Positions 13,401-25,452 are shown, counted from the first letter of the stretch. The stretch: 64,000 bases of DNA from Neocallimastix lanati (nom. inval.) (GCA_016946835.1 JACVTC010000001.1:3943501-4007500), one strand, 5' to 3'. Translations and numbers: made by a program. Notes: a model not told the origin generated them from the sequence alone.

Positions 13401-16099
13401 TTATTATTAATTAATTTAATTAATTCTTTTTTTAATGCGTCAGCTTGTACTTTTGAAACACGATATGCGAGTTGTTTTATGGGTTCTGTTCCAGGAATTA
13501 AATTTATTCTGTGAGGATATAATTTTGAGGATCCCAAATCATCAGTTTTCAATGCGAGTACACTAACGTATTCTAAAAATAAATTTTCAACACTTGATTT
13601 TAGATGTTCAGGAAGTTTATTAACAACAGAATAAATCATATCAAATTTTGTTATAGTATCATTAATTGGTACGTTATCTTTATTGTCTATTACTTCATTT
13701 GTTAAGACTAAAAGTGCTGGTATTAAATAAGTATTAATATTGTGTAATTTACTTTTATATTCTTTATCATTTATTTTAGCTTTAAGTAATTTAGAGGGTT
13801 CATTTATTTCATCATTAAAATTTCTTTCTGAAATGTTTTTAGGTGAATTGTGAGAATTTAATTTTGACATATCAATATTAATATTTTCAATATTTATTTT
13901 AGGATTATTTATTTTTTTATAAATGATTTCGTTATTTTTATTTTCAATCTTATTTCTTTGTTCAGTAATTATTTTAGGATTATTTATTTTATTATTAGAG
14001 ATATCATTATTATTTTTTTCAATATTATTTAAATTTGAATTAATATTATTATCAATTATAACATCAAGAAAGCATGATGGATCATCTTTAAAATTATTAA
14101 TATGAATATTTGGAATATCAGATTCCACATAAATAAAGAAGGTATTATTATCATTATTATTTATATCCAACTCATCATTTAATTCATTTTCATTAATGTC
14201 TGAATATTCATCACTTAAACTATCATCATTATTATTTTCATCTAGTTCTTGATCACATTTATTTGTTTTATCAGTAGGTTTAAGATTAACATCATAAAAT
14301 AATGAGGCTAGTTTAACAAAATTATTATCATCATCAATATGATACAGAGTATCATTTACTAAGTTTATATCAAAACGATTTCTTTTTAAAGTATCAACAC
14401 CAATTAATATATCAAATATATCATCTTTCTCTATTTTTCTAAAATAATCTACAAATGTGTAATTTCCAATAGTTATTGATAATTCATAAATATCAGAGTC
14501 AATAGAATTATTTGAATAAACTTGAAAAATCTTCTCTGATATTCTTCCAATAGGATTTTTATTAATATTATATTTTTTCAGAGCTGAGGATGTAATTAAA
14601 TTTACACTAGCACAAGAGTCAAGGAATATTTCTACTGGTTTTTTATCAACTGTTCCTTTGACTTTAATCACCTTGTGCTGACTTATAATATTCATAACAT
14701 TAATTAGTGAAGTATTTGCTTTTGTTATATTATTCCCTTTTTTTTCTGTTAAACGTAAAGCTTTAGTAAATTCTGATCTAAACTTTGGGAATAAGTCTAA
14801 TAAGTAAACTAGTTTTGTTATTACTTCAGTTGAAGCTACCTCCTTAATTAAATCATTTATTTTATATTCTTTAAAAGTTTCCATCATTTTAATGTGTTTT
14901 TCCGGTTTATTAAATTCTTGAGTGATGGCTATTTTATTATTATTATTTTCTTCACTTAATATTTCTTTTATTTTTTCCTTTTTATTAATTTTTTTAGCAT
15001 TCCTTATATTTGGTTGATTTATTACCGAAAGGTCAAGGTAATTTAATTTATTTGTATCTATATTATTATTATCCTTATCTTGTAATATATTATTTTTCGG
15101 AGAATTATTATTATGTATTTCTTTTTTCTTAGTTATTAAATTTTCATTATTTTTAGAGTTAGTAATATTACTGTGTTTTTTATTATTTATTTCTGTATCT
15201 GTTAGAGAAATATTATCATGAATTTCAATTATATCATTAAAAGAAACATTTTTATTATTAGTTTTTGGAATATTTTTTTCATTAATTATATCAGATTTTC
15301 TAATAGTGTTATTTATTTCTTCATTATTTGGGAAATCATTAGTTGTCACATTAATTTCTTCCGTTTCCATATTGGAGTTTGTAGATTTATTAATTTTATT
15401 ATTTAATTTACTTTGAATCTTTTTTTTTATTGCAGGTGTGATAATTGGGACAGGATTATCTGTTAACTTTTTCTTAACTTCTTTTAGAAAAGGAGTTGAT
15501 TTTGAATTATTTTTATTTCCTTTTTTCTGAACCACTGCCGCAATTTCCTCCACTTCTTCATTATCATTGAAATCATTATTATATTCATTTATTTCATCAT
15601 TTTCAATATTATTTTCTTCTTTGTTTAAATAATAAATATTACTATTTTTTTCCATGTAATTTTGATTATTAGAATAATCAGGATAATTATTATATTTATT
15701 AACATCATCTTCATAATAATCATTATGCATTAAATGTTCATTATTATTATCATAATTATTCTCATTTAATTTTATATTATTAGAAAAGTTATTATTTTCA
15801 ACATTATTATTATATTTATTGTTGTTTATAATTTCGCCCTCCATTTTAAAATTGTTTTTATTATTAATATTGTTAATATTATTTATATTTTCATTATCAC
15901 TTGTATAATTATTAATATTTTTAAAATTATTATATATAACATTGTTAGGAGAATTATCATAATTCATGTTGCTATTAATTTTTTTTATTTTGTCACTATC
16001 ATTATTATAATTATATTTTCCATTATCATTATAAAGAATTTTATTAGTTTCCGTTATATGATTATTATTATTTAAATCTAATGAATATGTTAAATTCAC
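10430..16099 (-). pseudogene. Element A pol polyprotein, Ty3/gypsy (nearly whole, about two breaks)
   Basis: The long open frame at 10967-16099 (1710 codons) encodes, in order: a very asparagine-rich leader (about residues 1-400), a retropepsin-like protease with the active-site LDSCAS (about 490-590), reverse transcriptase with FIYIDDLVIYS, RNase H with a TDAS start and LFTDHKPL, another N/K-rich spacer, and integrase with an HHCC zinc domain (HTIGHEGIYKTYH, CCHNCQTC) and core residues in LDLIGP and ITDNGPQF. Similarity continues past that frame to about 10430. Protease and integrase order is that of Metaviridae. It starts 80 bases after gag. Asparagine-rich insertions between domains follow the local base composition. 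Confidence 0.9.
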
Positions 16100-16179
16100 A
16101 TATTCGTTATTATTGTTTTTATTATAGTTAATATTTTGTTGATTGGTTTGTTTAGTGGAAGTTATCCTTCTCCCAATAT

Positions 16180-17369
16180 TTAGTTTAAATGATTATTATT
16201 AAGAAGTCCTTTTTCCTCCATTTCTGCTAATTGCTTAAATGTATAAGGGCATTTATTACTCTTGTGTCCTTCTTGGTAACAACGATGGCAATATAATGTA
16301 GAATTTGGGCTGTTTAAATCTAACCCTTGCTGAATTCTATTTTGAATATCGGAGTTATTAATAAATTGTTCTTTTCTATTTTTTATATACGGATTTTTAA
16401 TTTGATTATTTTGATCATGATAATTATTATATCCTTGAATATTATTATAATTATTTTGGGGAACTCTTGCATTATAATTATTAGTTCCATTGTTTATATA
16501 ATTAAAATTATTATTTCTTTTATTATTGCTATTATTAAAATTATTTATATTTCCATTTGTATGGTAATTACCATAAGAATTATTGAGTGTAGCTCTATTT
16601 GGATTATATAAATTAAAATTATTACTATTATTAAAAGAATATTCATTATTATTAGTATTCCAGTTATTGTTAATCATATTATTATTTTGTTGATAATTAT
16701 TTCTTGGATCTGCATTAAAATAATTAAATGTAGGATTTCTATTTCTTCTTGGGAAACTAGTATTTTGAGTCAACATAGATAAATTTCTAATATTTCTTTT
16801 ATTGTTAGTTGTTCTAAGTTGATACTCTTCATTACTATTATTATTATCTGGTTTGTTCCATTCCTTCTCTGCTTCTTCAGCCGTTTCAGCAATTTCATAA
16901 GCTTCATTCAAGGAATCACATTTAGACATAAATACTTGAGAATAAGCAAAATTCCTTGACTTTATAGCGTTCCTATAAGTTTTTACTGAAACAATTTTTT
17001 GGTAGTCTCTTGACAAATCGTGATATAATCGTCTATATCTATCATTAAAAGTTTTTATTGTTTCATTTTCTTTAATTTTTAATCCTTGAAGGTAGGTCAA
17101 CTTATCTCCTTCGGTAATTCCAAGATGTTCTTCTACTGCCTTTTGAATTTCCTTAAGAGAAGGGTACACACCTGTTCTTTTATTTATTAGTCTTCTTAAA
17201 ACGGCTTTAGTATTTGAATCCACAGCTTCAGAAGCCCAAGTAAAAATTCTTTCCGGGTCTTTTATATTGCAAACTCTCATTAAGTTGCTAAGGTCTTCAA
17301 TCCAATCCACTACATTATTTTCATAGTCTTCTAACATAGGGAGGACTTTATAGATTTTCAAAGAATCCA

Positions 17370-17370
<1 letters not shown>
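16180..17370 (-). CDS. Element A gag (396 aa), Ty3/gypsy
   Basis: The open frame starts with MDSLKIYKVLPMLEDYENNV, has a retrotransposon-gag capsid-like region over about residues 10-170 (WIEDLSNLMR..., GLKIKENETIKTFNDRYRRLYHDL), then an asparagine-rich spacer, and ends with one zinc knuckle CHRCYQEGHKSNKC. Gag forms the capsid of the virus-like particle and the knuckle binds genomic RNA. A leader of 455 bases, including an ATT repeat at 17372-17417, separates it from the 5' LTR. The frame looks whole. Confidence 0.9.
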
Positions 17371-17418
<48 letters not shown>

Positions 17419-17800
17419 ATTTATTATTATTTATATTTTTTTTTTTTTTTATAATGAATATTATATATTATTATTTATTTTTATTATAAATATATAATTA
17501 TCTGATTTTCTTGGCTATTTGTTTTAAATTTTCAAGGCTGTGAATTATATCTACTCTCTTGCCTTACTCAATTTTCGATTCTATTCACCCTTTATTCTCT
17601 TTAAAACAAATCCAGTACTCTCTCAGTATTAATATATTTTTATATGTGAATTTATATATTTTTAAATATTTATAAAATTACCACAATTTATTATAAAATT
17701 TTTTTTTTTTTATAATTTTTTTTTTTTTTATAATTTTTTTTTATAATTATTATTTATTTAATTTTTATACTATATTTCACGATATTTTCCTGCTTGCTTC

Positions 17801-17817
17801 GCCCGGATTCTCCACCA
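17801..17817 (-). promoter_or_regulatory. Primer-binding site of element A
   Basis: The plus strand here reads GCCCGGATTCTCCACCA, which has the form of a tRNA 3' end (T-stem strand, seven acceptor bases, discriminator A, CCA). The element's own strand is therefore complementary to a tRNA tail. It lies eight bases inside the 5' LTR, where reverse transcription is primed. Element E has the identical 17 bases at 59209-59225. The tRNA species was not identified. Confidence 0.8.
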
Positions 17818-17825
17818 AAAATGGT

Positions 17826-18360
17826 TGATACAATTAATTTAAAAAGTATCATAAAATATGGGAATAGCAAGAGGGAATTAATCAAGAAATATCGTATTTA
17901 TGAAATAGTATAATAATTATTATATATTTATATAATACACTCAAATTATTATTTTAGAATATAATGTTCATTTTATTATGTTTATTTATTAAAATTATTC
18001 ACTTTATTATATTTATTTATTAAAATAATTATTCACTATTATTCATTCTCAATTAATACATTTCAATAAAAATAAAAACACAACATTTTTCTTTATAATT
18101 AAAACTTCCTAATTTTTATCTTATTATTCTCTATATTATTATTATTTAAAATTTGTACTTATTATATAATTAATTATATTATATATATTTTTTATAATAA
18201 ACTTATATTAATAATAAAATAATAAAATAATTTTATAATATTATATCTTATTAAATGTTAATTTTAACTTATTTAGAAAATATTAATAATAAAATTATTT
18301 ATAATAATATTTAAAATAATAATTATATCACTTTACATTCTTATTAAATATCTCGTATCA
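17826..18360 (-). mobile_element. 5' LTR of element A (family L4)
   Basis: A 535-bp repeat of 9547-10081, running TGATACAATT...CTCGTATCA. The primer-binding site adjoins its left end, which makes it the 5' LTR of this minus-strand element. A solo L2 LTR was later inserted three bases beyond its right end. Confidence 0.9.
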
Positions 18361-18363
18361 CTT

Positions 18364-19155
18364 TGTAATAATTTCTATAAATTATAGAAATTATTATTTA
18401 TAATTAATATTAACTAAACTATTAATATTAAAAAAATTAAAATAAAAATTAAAATAAAAATAAGAATTTAATACTTATCTTTAAAATAGAGTTTATTATA
18501 AGAAAATATAATAGACCTTGAATATGAAAAGAGAAAATAAAATATGTTTTTTTAAAAGAACTTTATTAATCTATTTAATTATTAAATATTTTATTATTTT
18601 TTTTTTTTGATAAATTTTAAAATAACTATTTTATATTAATTGAAATCTTAATGTCGCTTATTGTTATTATATTTTTCTTAAAATAATAACTCTTGATTTT
18701 CTAAAGACGAAAATCAACAGCTATTTATATTTTTACAAAAATAAATGTATTTTTCTAATCTTAACAATGATTCTTTCCAGAAAAAGATTAGAAGAAAAAA
18801 CTGGAAAGATTTTTGATCAATAATCTATACTTATTGATCATCGTGTTATTAAATAAAACCAATTATAATTAATCGGAAAAACTTTAATAACCGATTTTAA
18901 TAACTAAAAGAATTAAAAAGAAAAAGGATAAAAAAGAGAAGGATAAAATAATGCAGAAATTTTATTAAATACATTTTTTCTATGAAATAATACAGAAGTT
19001 ATATTAAATACATTTTTTCATATAACAATTAATACATTAATTGGTATAATTGTTTTTAAATGAAATAAATTTTTTTAAAGAATAATAATTATGAAATAAT
19101 TATTAGTTAATAAAAAATAGAAATAAATTATAAAAATTTATATCAATTTCTTACA
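18364..19155 (-). mobile_element. Solo LTR, family L2, inverted, TSD CACTT/CACTC
   Basis: On the minus strand this 792-bp LTR runs TGTAAGAAATTGATAT...AAATTATTACA. The flanking five bases are CACTT and CACTC, one mismatch apart, and the left copy overlaps the last two bases of element A's 5' LTR, so L2 arrived after A. It carries the L2 structural core (arms CTTTCCAG/CTGGAAAG around a loop with CTAATCTT, then AAGATTAG) and is very close to the copy at 35739-36527. Confidence 0.9.
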
Positions 19156-20204
19156 CACTCGTAATGTAACAGATACATGGTAACTTCAAGCCTATCCAAT
19201 GATAGTTCTTTGATTACGTAAGGTATCTCTAAACAGCTAGCAATTTCGGCTAATCAAATAAAATCTTTTGTTACTTTCGTACATTAAATTTTATTATTTT
19301 ATAAATAATTATATAGTTAAATACTTATTTAAATATATTTTATTTAGTGATTAGTAAACTAAGTTAAATTAAATTATTTACCAATCATAATATTATTGAC
19401 ATGTATAAATAATAATTGAACTTGTAACTGTAACGCACTAGCGTTACTATTAACGTAAATTGTTATTATAAATATTAATATTGATAAATAAAAATATAAT
19501 TATTAAATAAAAAATATTACTCAGTGTAAGCCCAGTAACTGATAACAAATAGAGTTATAAAGTACTGCGCTATACTCTAGTGTAATAAGAAATAATAATT
19601 ATAGAATTAATTAATTTAGTGTTTATTATTAACAACTCGAATAGAGAGGTGTTAAGTTATCTTAGCCTTTAGATTTAATTATTATTCGTTATCTTAGTTA
19701 ATAATAAACTTACCTTTTACAATAGTAACGCTTTATAACTAAATAGCCGATAATAATTAAATAAAAATTTAAACGCTAAGTAATAATTTAATAAGATAGA
19801 ATAGTTAGTTTTATAAAATAAAAATTAATATTTAAACAATAAAACATAGTTTACTTATTTTCTTTGTTTACTTTCTAATTGTTTAACTTAGAAAATTTTT
19901 GATACAAAATTTACGCCACAATACGTAGCGGAAGAAGCCACGAAAATTTTAATCAAAAAAAAAAAAAAAAATTTTTCGGCTTCAAAATAAAATTTTGATC
20001 AAAAATTTAAAAATTTAAATTTTTTAAAATTTCGCATATCCGAAATTTAATTTATTAATAATTTAATTATAAATCATTATTTAATTTAAAAATTTTAAAT
20101 TTTTGGTAGTACCGATTTTTAATTAATAAAAATTTTGTACTTTACCAAATAAAATTCGCTTTTGCTTAATAGGTAGTCATTTTTTATACAAATTTATATT
20201 TGTA
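19156..20204 (+). other. Leader region upstream of element B gag
   Basis: No gene is seen and no L2 LTR in the expected orientation is found here, although element B ends in one. The stretch contains GTAACGC/GCGTTAC (7-bp arms, 4-base loop, near 19430) with GTAACGC again near 19725, an A-run at 19956, and a relatively GC-rich patch (ACGCCACAATACGTAGCGG) near 19913. It may hold B's untranslated leader joined to unrelated sequence. Confidence 0.45.
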
Positions 20205-20999
20205 GTGCCCGAAAACACAAGAAAAACCACAAGGAGTGGTTCTTTGAAGAGTTCGGTGGGCAGCGTGACTGCAGAGAGTAGCCCTACGCCTGTAGAAGCA
20301 CCTCCATCTCGACGCCAAAATACAGGAGACAAGAAAATGACTAGTACTCCTGAGAAACCATCTGCTTCTAAACCTAAACCAGCTGCGGCGCCTGAGAAGA
20401 GTCAACCTGAGGCTAGTAAACCTGAAGCCAGTAGGCCAGGAACTAACCAAGGAGAAAGTTCAAGCAAAAATGTTAATGCTGGAGCGATGGACTTTGCTGA
20501 ATTCACGATAGAGTTCCGAAGATTAGCAGCAAGGCTTAAATGGCCAGATGAAGTTTTCATCGACATAATTGGAAAAGGTCTACTGGATAAAGTACGTGAA
20601 GAATATGATAAAATAAAGAAGCCAAAAACACTATTTGGAGCTCTAAATGTTATTATTGACATAGACAAAAAATGCTACTTGGAGACCAAAATTCGCAATT
20701 CCTGTCATTTTAGAAACCACAAAACAAAGTCATTTAATAGAAAGAAATATGAATTCAATAAAAGCAGTACTAAGTCGAGAAATCTACATCATAGGAAGAA
20801 CAAGTTCAAAAAAGAAATACTCTCTGCTAATTATACACCAAATAGTTCCAATTCTATGACAACTACCTTTGTTATATTTACCAACTCAAAGTCTTTCAAA
20901 ATTAATTTACTAATTGATTCAGGCTCTGCCAAAAGCTTTATTTGCAAGGACTTTCTTCTCCTATTAGTATCCAATTGCCCAATAGTAAAAGTATGGTAA
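20205..20999 (+). pseudogene. Element B gag and protease start (fossil)
   Basis: The open frame begins at a GTG after an in-frame stop, and the first ATG comes about 45 codons in. The N-terminal 95 residues are rich in Pro, Ser, Lys and Glu and are encoded by unusually GC-rich DNA. A gag-like helical segment follows (FTIEFRRLAARLKWPDEVFI...), then a basic stretch, then the protease active-site region LLIDSGSAKSFI. It is smaller than element C's gag and lacks a clear zinc knuckle. The protease continues in broken form through about 21200 (a GILGRDWLS motif is recognisable). Confidence 0.75.
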
Positions 21000-21480
21000 T
21001 TAAACAATCTATGAAGCCTTTAAAACTGAAAATAATGGACCATATTGAACGAATGAAACCTATGAATTCTACGTTGGTAATCTACAACTTCAAGGTATAA
21101 GTGGTATTTTAGGAAGGGATTGGCTCTCGATTCATAATCCTTATATCAACTTTAAATCCAATAAAATCTATTTCTTGGAAAGTAACTGTGGACAACATTG
21201 TCATTCTTGTAAAGGAAATAAATTTATATTCCGTTCTAATAATATAACAGCACCTATGCTAGAAGAATCCTCACAATGCGGCCATGACTCAATTATACCT
21301 TCATTTATTTTTGAAGATGAACTATATGATGAGGATATATGTTGTGTAATTGTTGAAAGTTAAGAACAAGTCAAAACTGATAAAAGTAATAACAAAAATG
21401 AACTTAAAAATAAAAATAAAATTCTCAATAATAAGAAACTTAGTACTAAAGAAATCATTCAAAAATACTATTCAGATCTA

Positions 21481-24159
21481 GTGAAAGTCTTTAAAAAAGA
21501 AGAAGCTGATAAATTACCTCCCCACCGGAGCTATGACTTAACAATCGACTTGATCCCTGGAGGACAATTATTCTTTGGACCAATATATCCTTTAACTACG
21601 GTGGAAATGAAAGCCTTTAAAGAATATATCGAAGAAAATTTAGCTAAAGGCTTCATTCGAAAATCAAAATCCCCAGCTGGTGCTCCAATATTGTTTGTTA
21701 GAAAACACGATGGTTCTCTCAGGTTATGTGTGGATTATCGCCGTCTGAATGCTATTACAATCCGTAATAGTTACCCACTGCCAAGGATTAACGATTTAAT
21801 GGAAGTATTTAAAGGATCAAAGATTTTTACCAGACTTGACTTAAGGTCTGCGTATAATCTTGTCAGAATAAAGGAAGGACATGAGTATCTTACAGCCTTC
21901 CGTACTCCAATAGGTCATTTCGAGTATCTTGTAATGCCTTTCGGCTTACGTAATGCTCCTTCAGTTTTTCAAAGATTCATACAAGATACATTGTCAGAAA
22001 TCACTGGATCCTTTGTTCAGGCATATTTGGATGATATAATTATCTTTTCTCCTGACTTTGATACTCACATTAAGCATGTTCGTCATGTTCTTACTCTACT
22101 AATAAAAAATGGCTTATTCGTGAAATTAGAAAAATGTGAATTTCACGTATTTGAAACTACATTCTTAGGTTTCACGGTTTCTATACATGGACTCACTATG
22201 GATAAGGATAAATTAAAATCAATTTTGGAATGGCCCATACCCAAAAACATCAAAGAACTCAAAAGTTTTCTTGGTTTAGGGAATTACTACAGAAAATTTA
22301 TAAAAAACTTTGCTGAAATCATTGAACCTTTGCGGAAACTTTTAAAAAAGAATGCTGATTACTTATGGAACGAGGAAGCAAATAATGCATTTAATAAACT
22401 TAAAAATGCTTTCCTCAACAATGAAGTACTTATCTTTCACGATCCAGAGAAAGAATTTGTAGTAGAAACAGATGCCAGTGATTTTGCTGTTGGCTGCATT
22501 CTTTCCCAAGTTAGCCCTAAGGATAATTTATTACATCCTGTAGCATTTTACTCTCGCTCTATGAATAAGGCTGAAGTTAATTATACAATTTACGACAAAG
22601 AACTTCTAGCCATTATTACAGCATTTGACGTATGGAGGCATCATCTTGAAGGTGCCAAATATCCAGTTCAAATTTTTATAGACCATAGGAACCTACTTTA
22701 TATGAAGAAACCTCAACATCTCAATCAGAAGCAAATTCGTTGGAGCCTCTTCTTATCTAAATTTGACTTTAGAATTGCTTATAGACCGGGAGTTAGTTCT
22801 GGTAAACCGGATTCCTTGTCAAGAAGACCGGACTATAGGAAGAATAATTCCTTAGAGGGCTCATCTATCATCAATGATGATGTATTCTGCTGTACAATCG
22901 ACAGAAATATCAATAGCTTAAAAGAGTCCCAGTTGTCTGATATATTTTGTCAAGATACGATAAGAAAGATCCAAGAAAAATCTGGTAAAGTTAAAAGCTC
23001 CATATTCAGCCTCATTAAAGGTATCCTACACTTCCAAAATAGAATAATTGTGCCAGCATCACTCAAGGCTAGACTCCTAAAATCCTTTCATGATACTCCA
23101 ACTAGTGGCCATCAGGGGGTAGATAGGACCCTCGAAAAACTTAGAAGGTACTACTGGTGGCCTAATATGAAAAAGGACGTTATTAATTACGTTCATTCAT
23201 GCGAAGTATGTGGAAGAAACAAGATAAGAAGACATAAACCGTATGGCAAGTTACAGCCACTCCCCATTCCTACAAAACCCTTGGAAGTTATAGGTGTCGA
23301 TTATATTGTTTACCTCCCTACTTCAAGAGATTGTACTTGTATCATGGTAGTATCGGACCACTTAACTAAAATGGTCCATTTAGTCCCTTGCTCTGATGTT
23401 CCTTCTGCTGATCAAACTGCAAAGCTCCTTCTTCTCAATGTGTTCAAATTTCATGGATTTCCTAAAACCATTATTTCGGATCATGGCTCACAGTTTTCTT
23501 CGGAATTTTGGACCTCCTTGTGTTATGCCCTTCAGATAAAGCCCAGATTAGCTACTTCTAACCACCAACAATCTAATGGTCAAGTAGAGCGTGCGAATGC
23601 TGTTATTGAACAATATCTTCGTTGTTATTGTTCTACTGCTCAAAGTGACTGGTGTTATTATCTACCTTTATGTGAGTTTGCTTATAATAATTCTCTACAT
23701 AGTTCCATTGGTATGTCGCCTTTTTATGCGAACTACGGCTTCCATCCCAATTGTTTTATAGATTCACCTCCTATTCTTTTAAAGGATAATGCTTCATGCT
23801 TAACTAGGGATTGGTCTTCACATTTCGAATCTCTCAAGAAACACCTTATAAAGGCAAAAGAAGACTACAAAAAATATGCGGATGTTGGAAAAGCTGAAGG
23901 CCCAAATTTCAATGTTAATGACTTAGTATGGTTAAGAAGATACTACTTTACCAACGAACCCGCGAAAAAATTAGCTTCTCAATATCTCGGTCCATTTAAA
24001 ATCATTGAGAAAGGGCAAAGAATGAACTACCGTTTGGAGTTACCGGAAAACCTCCATCTCCATCCGGTATTTCATATCTCTCAGCTTGAGCCATATACAA
24101 AAAGAAATCCAGAATTATTAGAACCATTAGAAACAGAAGAAGAAAGAAGAGCAATGTAA
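21481..24159 (+). CDS. Element B pol: reverse transcriptase, RNase H, integrase (892 aa)
   Basis: Domains in order: reverse transcriptase (about residues 30-230; LRLCVDYRRLN, VMPFGLRNAPSVFQRF, catalytic AYLDDIIIFS), RNase H (about 325-450; VETDASDFAVGCILSQ, IDHRNLLYM), integrase zinc domain (HDTPTSGHQGVDRTLEKL, CEVCGRNK), catalytic core (VDYIVYLP, IISDHGSQFSS, NGQVERANAVIEQYL) and the C-terminal GPFKIIEKG...HPVFHISQLEPY segment. The frame looks whole across these domains. Its TAA stop lies inside the TGTAAG that begins the L2 LTR, so the coding end and LTR start overlap. No chromodomain follows, unlike element C. Confidence 0.9.
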   Translation: MKVFKKEEADKLPPHRSYDLTIDLIPGGQLFFGPIYPLTTVEMKAFKEYIEENLAKGFIRKSKSPAGAPILFVRKHDGSLRLCVDYRRLNAITIRNSYPLPRINDLMEVFKGSKIFTRLDLRSAYNLVRIKEGHEYLTAFRTPIGHFEYLVMPFGLRNAPSVFQRFIQDTLSEITGSFVQAYLDDIIIFSPDFDTHIKHVRHVLTLLIKNGLFVKLEKCEFHVFETTFLGFTVSIHGLTMDKDKLKSILEWPIPKNIKELKSFLGLGNYYRKFIKNFAEIIEPLRKLLKKNADYLWNEEANNAFNKLKNAFLNNEVLIFHDPEKEFVVETDASDFAVGCILSQVSPKDNLLHPVAFYSRSMNKAEVNYTIYDKELLAIITAFDVWRHHLEGAKYPVQIFIDHRNLLYMKKPQHLNQKQIRWSLFLSKFDFRIAYRPGVSSGKPDSLSRRPDYRKNNSLEGSSIINDDVFCCTIDRNINSLKESQLSDIFCQDTIRKIQEKSGKVKSSIFSLIKGILHFQNRIIVPASLKARLLKSFHDTPTSGHQGVDRTLEKLRRYYWWPNMKKDVINYVHSCEVCGRNKIRRHKPYGKLQPLPIPTKPLEVIGVDYIVYLPTSRDCTCIMVVSDHLTKMVHLVPCSDVPSADQTAKLLLLNVFKFHGFPKTIISDHGSQFSSEFWTSLCYALQIKPRLATSNHQQSNGQVERANAVIEQYLRCYCSTAQSDWCYYLPLCEFAYNNSLHSSIGMSPFYANYGFHPNCFIDSPPILLKDNASCLTRDWSSHFESLKKHLIKAKEDYKKYADVGKAEGPNFNVNDLVWLRRYYFTNEPAKKLASQYLGPFKIIEKGQRMNYRLELPENLHLHPVFHISQLEPYTKRNPELLEPLETEEERRAM
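24136..24154 (+). promoter_or_regulatory. Polypurine tract of element B
   Basis: A run of almost only A and G (GAAGAAGAAAGAAGAGCAA) ends directly at the TGTAAG start of the L2 LTR. This is the expected position of the plus-strand primer and is the main evidence that L2 is the LTR of element B. It is also translated as the Glu/Arg-rich end of pol. Confidence 0.7.
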
Positions 24160-25261
24160 GAAATCATAATTATTCAATAATGAATAATTAATATTTCTTA
24201 TAATTAATGAAAAATAATTAATAATTTATAATTATTTATAAAATAATAATTATTTTTAAAAAATATTTATTTAAATAATAATTAATATATTCATTGATTT
24301 TAACTTATAAATTTATTTAATAGTTATATTTTCATATACTGATCTAAATTTATATACATATTATAATTTATACATTTATATAAATAATATAAAATTTATT
24401 TACTTATTATTATTATTCATTTAAATAGAATTTTTACAAAAAATTATGTAAATTTGTATTTAATATTTTACCATAAAAATATTAGTTATTTTAATTAAAA
24501 TGAATTATGTATTTTATAATGTATTATAAACTATAAATGTATCTAATCTATCATATTATTTAATCTTTATTTTTTAAATGAAAAAAAAAAAAAAAAAAAA
24601 AAAAAATCTTTTTTTTTCATTAATTCCTATCCTATCAATATTTAATATTTTATAATTAATTAGAAAATCGGTAATTAATGTTTTTCCTAACAAATAGGTT
24701 TTCTTTAATTATACGATGATCAATATGATTAGAATATTGATCGAAAAACTATTTAGGTTTTTCTTCTAATCTTTTCCTAAATAGATTTTTTGTTAAGATT
24801 AGAAAACAAATTTATTTAACCGATTAATTTTTTAAAAAATATAAATAGGACTCTTGAATTCTCTTTGAGAAATCAAGAGTTATTATTTTAAGAAAATATA
24901 ATAAATAATAACAAATAAAATAAATTTTTTATTTATATATCAAAAAAACTGTTATTAATCATAAAAGGTTTTTTTCTTTTTTTAAAGAATATTTTCAACT
25001 ACTATTCTGCCGTCGCTTGGTTATTGTTTGTTATATTTACTTATAATAAACTCTGTATAATTAAGTATAATTTTTATTTTTTTAATTTTATTTTCTCAAT
25101 TTTAATATTATGTAAAAATAATATTAAAATTGTAGATATTAAGATAATAACTGAATTTCAATTTCAATTTCAATAATTCAGTTATTTGAATTTCAATATT
25201 AATAATTAATAATATAATAATTATTATTAAAATATTTAGGAAATAGTCTAGGCCAACTAAT

Positions 25262-25452
25262 TTTTAAACACTAAAATTATAGAAGTACACTTATAAAGTA
25301 TGTAATATTAATATAGCATTTTTATTTATTATATAAAAACAAGATTAACTACATTTTTATGAACTATTTGTAATTTTCTTATCTTATTTTGTTTGTATGT
25401 AAAATATGATTGGTAGATACTATGTTCGACACATTAATATTGTCGTTTAACA
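25262..25452 (-). mobile_element. 3' LTR of copia element D (family L5, 191 bp)
   Basis: On the element's strand it runs TGTTAAACGACAATATT to TTTTAGTGTTTAAAA. It looks identical to the right-hand copy. The outer end therefore reads AA rather than the usual CA in both copies, a feature of this copy's ancestor rather than later decay. Confidence 0.93.

Larger units (their letters stand above)
9547..18360 (-). mobile_element. Ty3/gypsy element A, with two L4 LTRs
   Basis: The two 535-bp LTRs (9547-10081 and 17826-18360) run TGATACAATTAATTT...CTCGTAT(C/T)A and differ at only a few positions, so the insertion is fairly young. A 4-bp CTTG lies left of the element; on the right the matching bases are separated by a later L2 insertion at 18364. 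Read on the minus strand, it has a 5' LTR, a primer-binding site, gag (17370-16180), pol (from 16099) with the order protease, reverse transcriptase, RNase H, integrase, a purine-rich tract (10082-10097) and a 3' LTR. The pol reading is broken about twice near its end. A 54-base T-run (10350-10403) lies between the end of pol similarity and the 3' LTR. Confidence 0.9.
20205..24159 (+). mobile_element. Ty3/gypsy element B, body (gag, protease, pol)
   Basis: This is a Ty3/gypsy (chromovirus-like) element on the plus strand with gag-like sequence (20205-20850), protease (about 20900-21200) and pol (21481-24159). Its base composition is visibly less AT-rich than that of A and C, and it lacks their long asparagine tracts. 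A purine-rich tract (24136-24154) is followed at once by an L2 LTR, making L2 its 3' LTR and B the likely internal region of the L2 family. The copy has a few breaks before pol, and no partner 5' L2 LTR was found. Confidence 0.85.

Noticed and set aside
24155-24159. L2 LTR at 24155 as an unrelated solo insertion cutting pol of element B
   Set aside because: A polypurine tract ends exactly at the LTR start, and the five bases on its left (AGCAA) do not match those after 31339, so a 3' LTR fits better than a solo insertion. Some doubt remains because no 5' partner was found.
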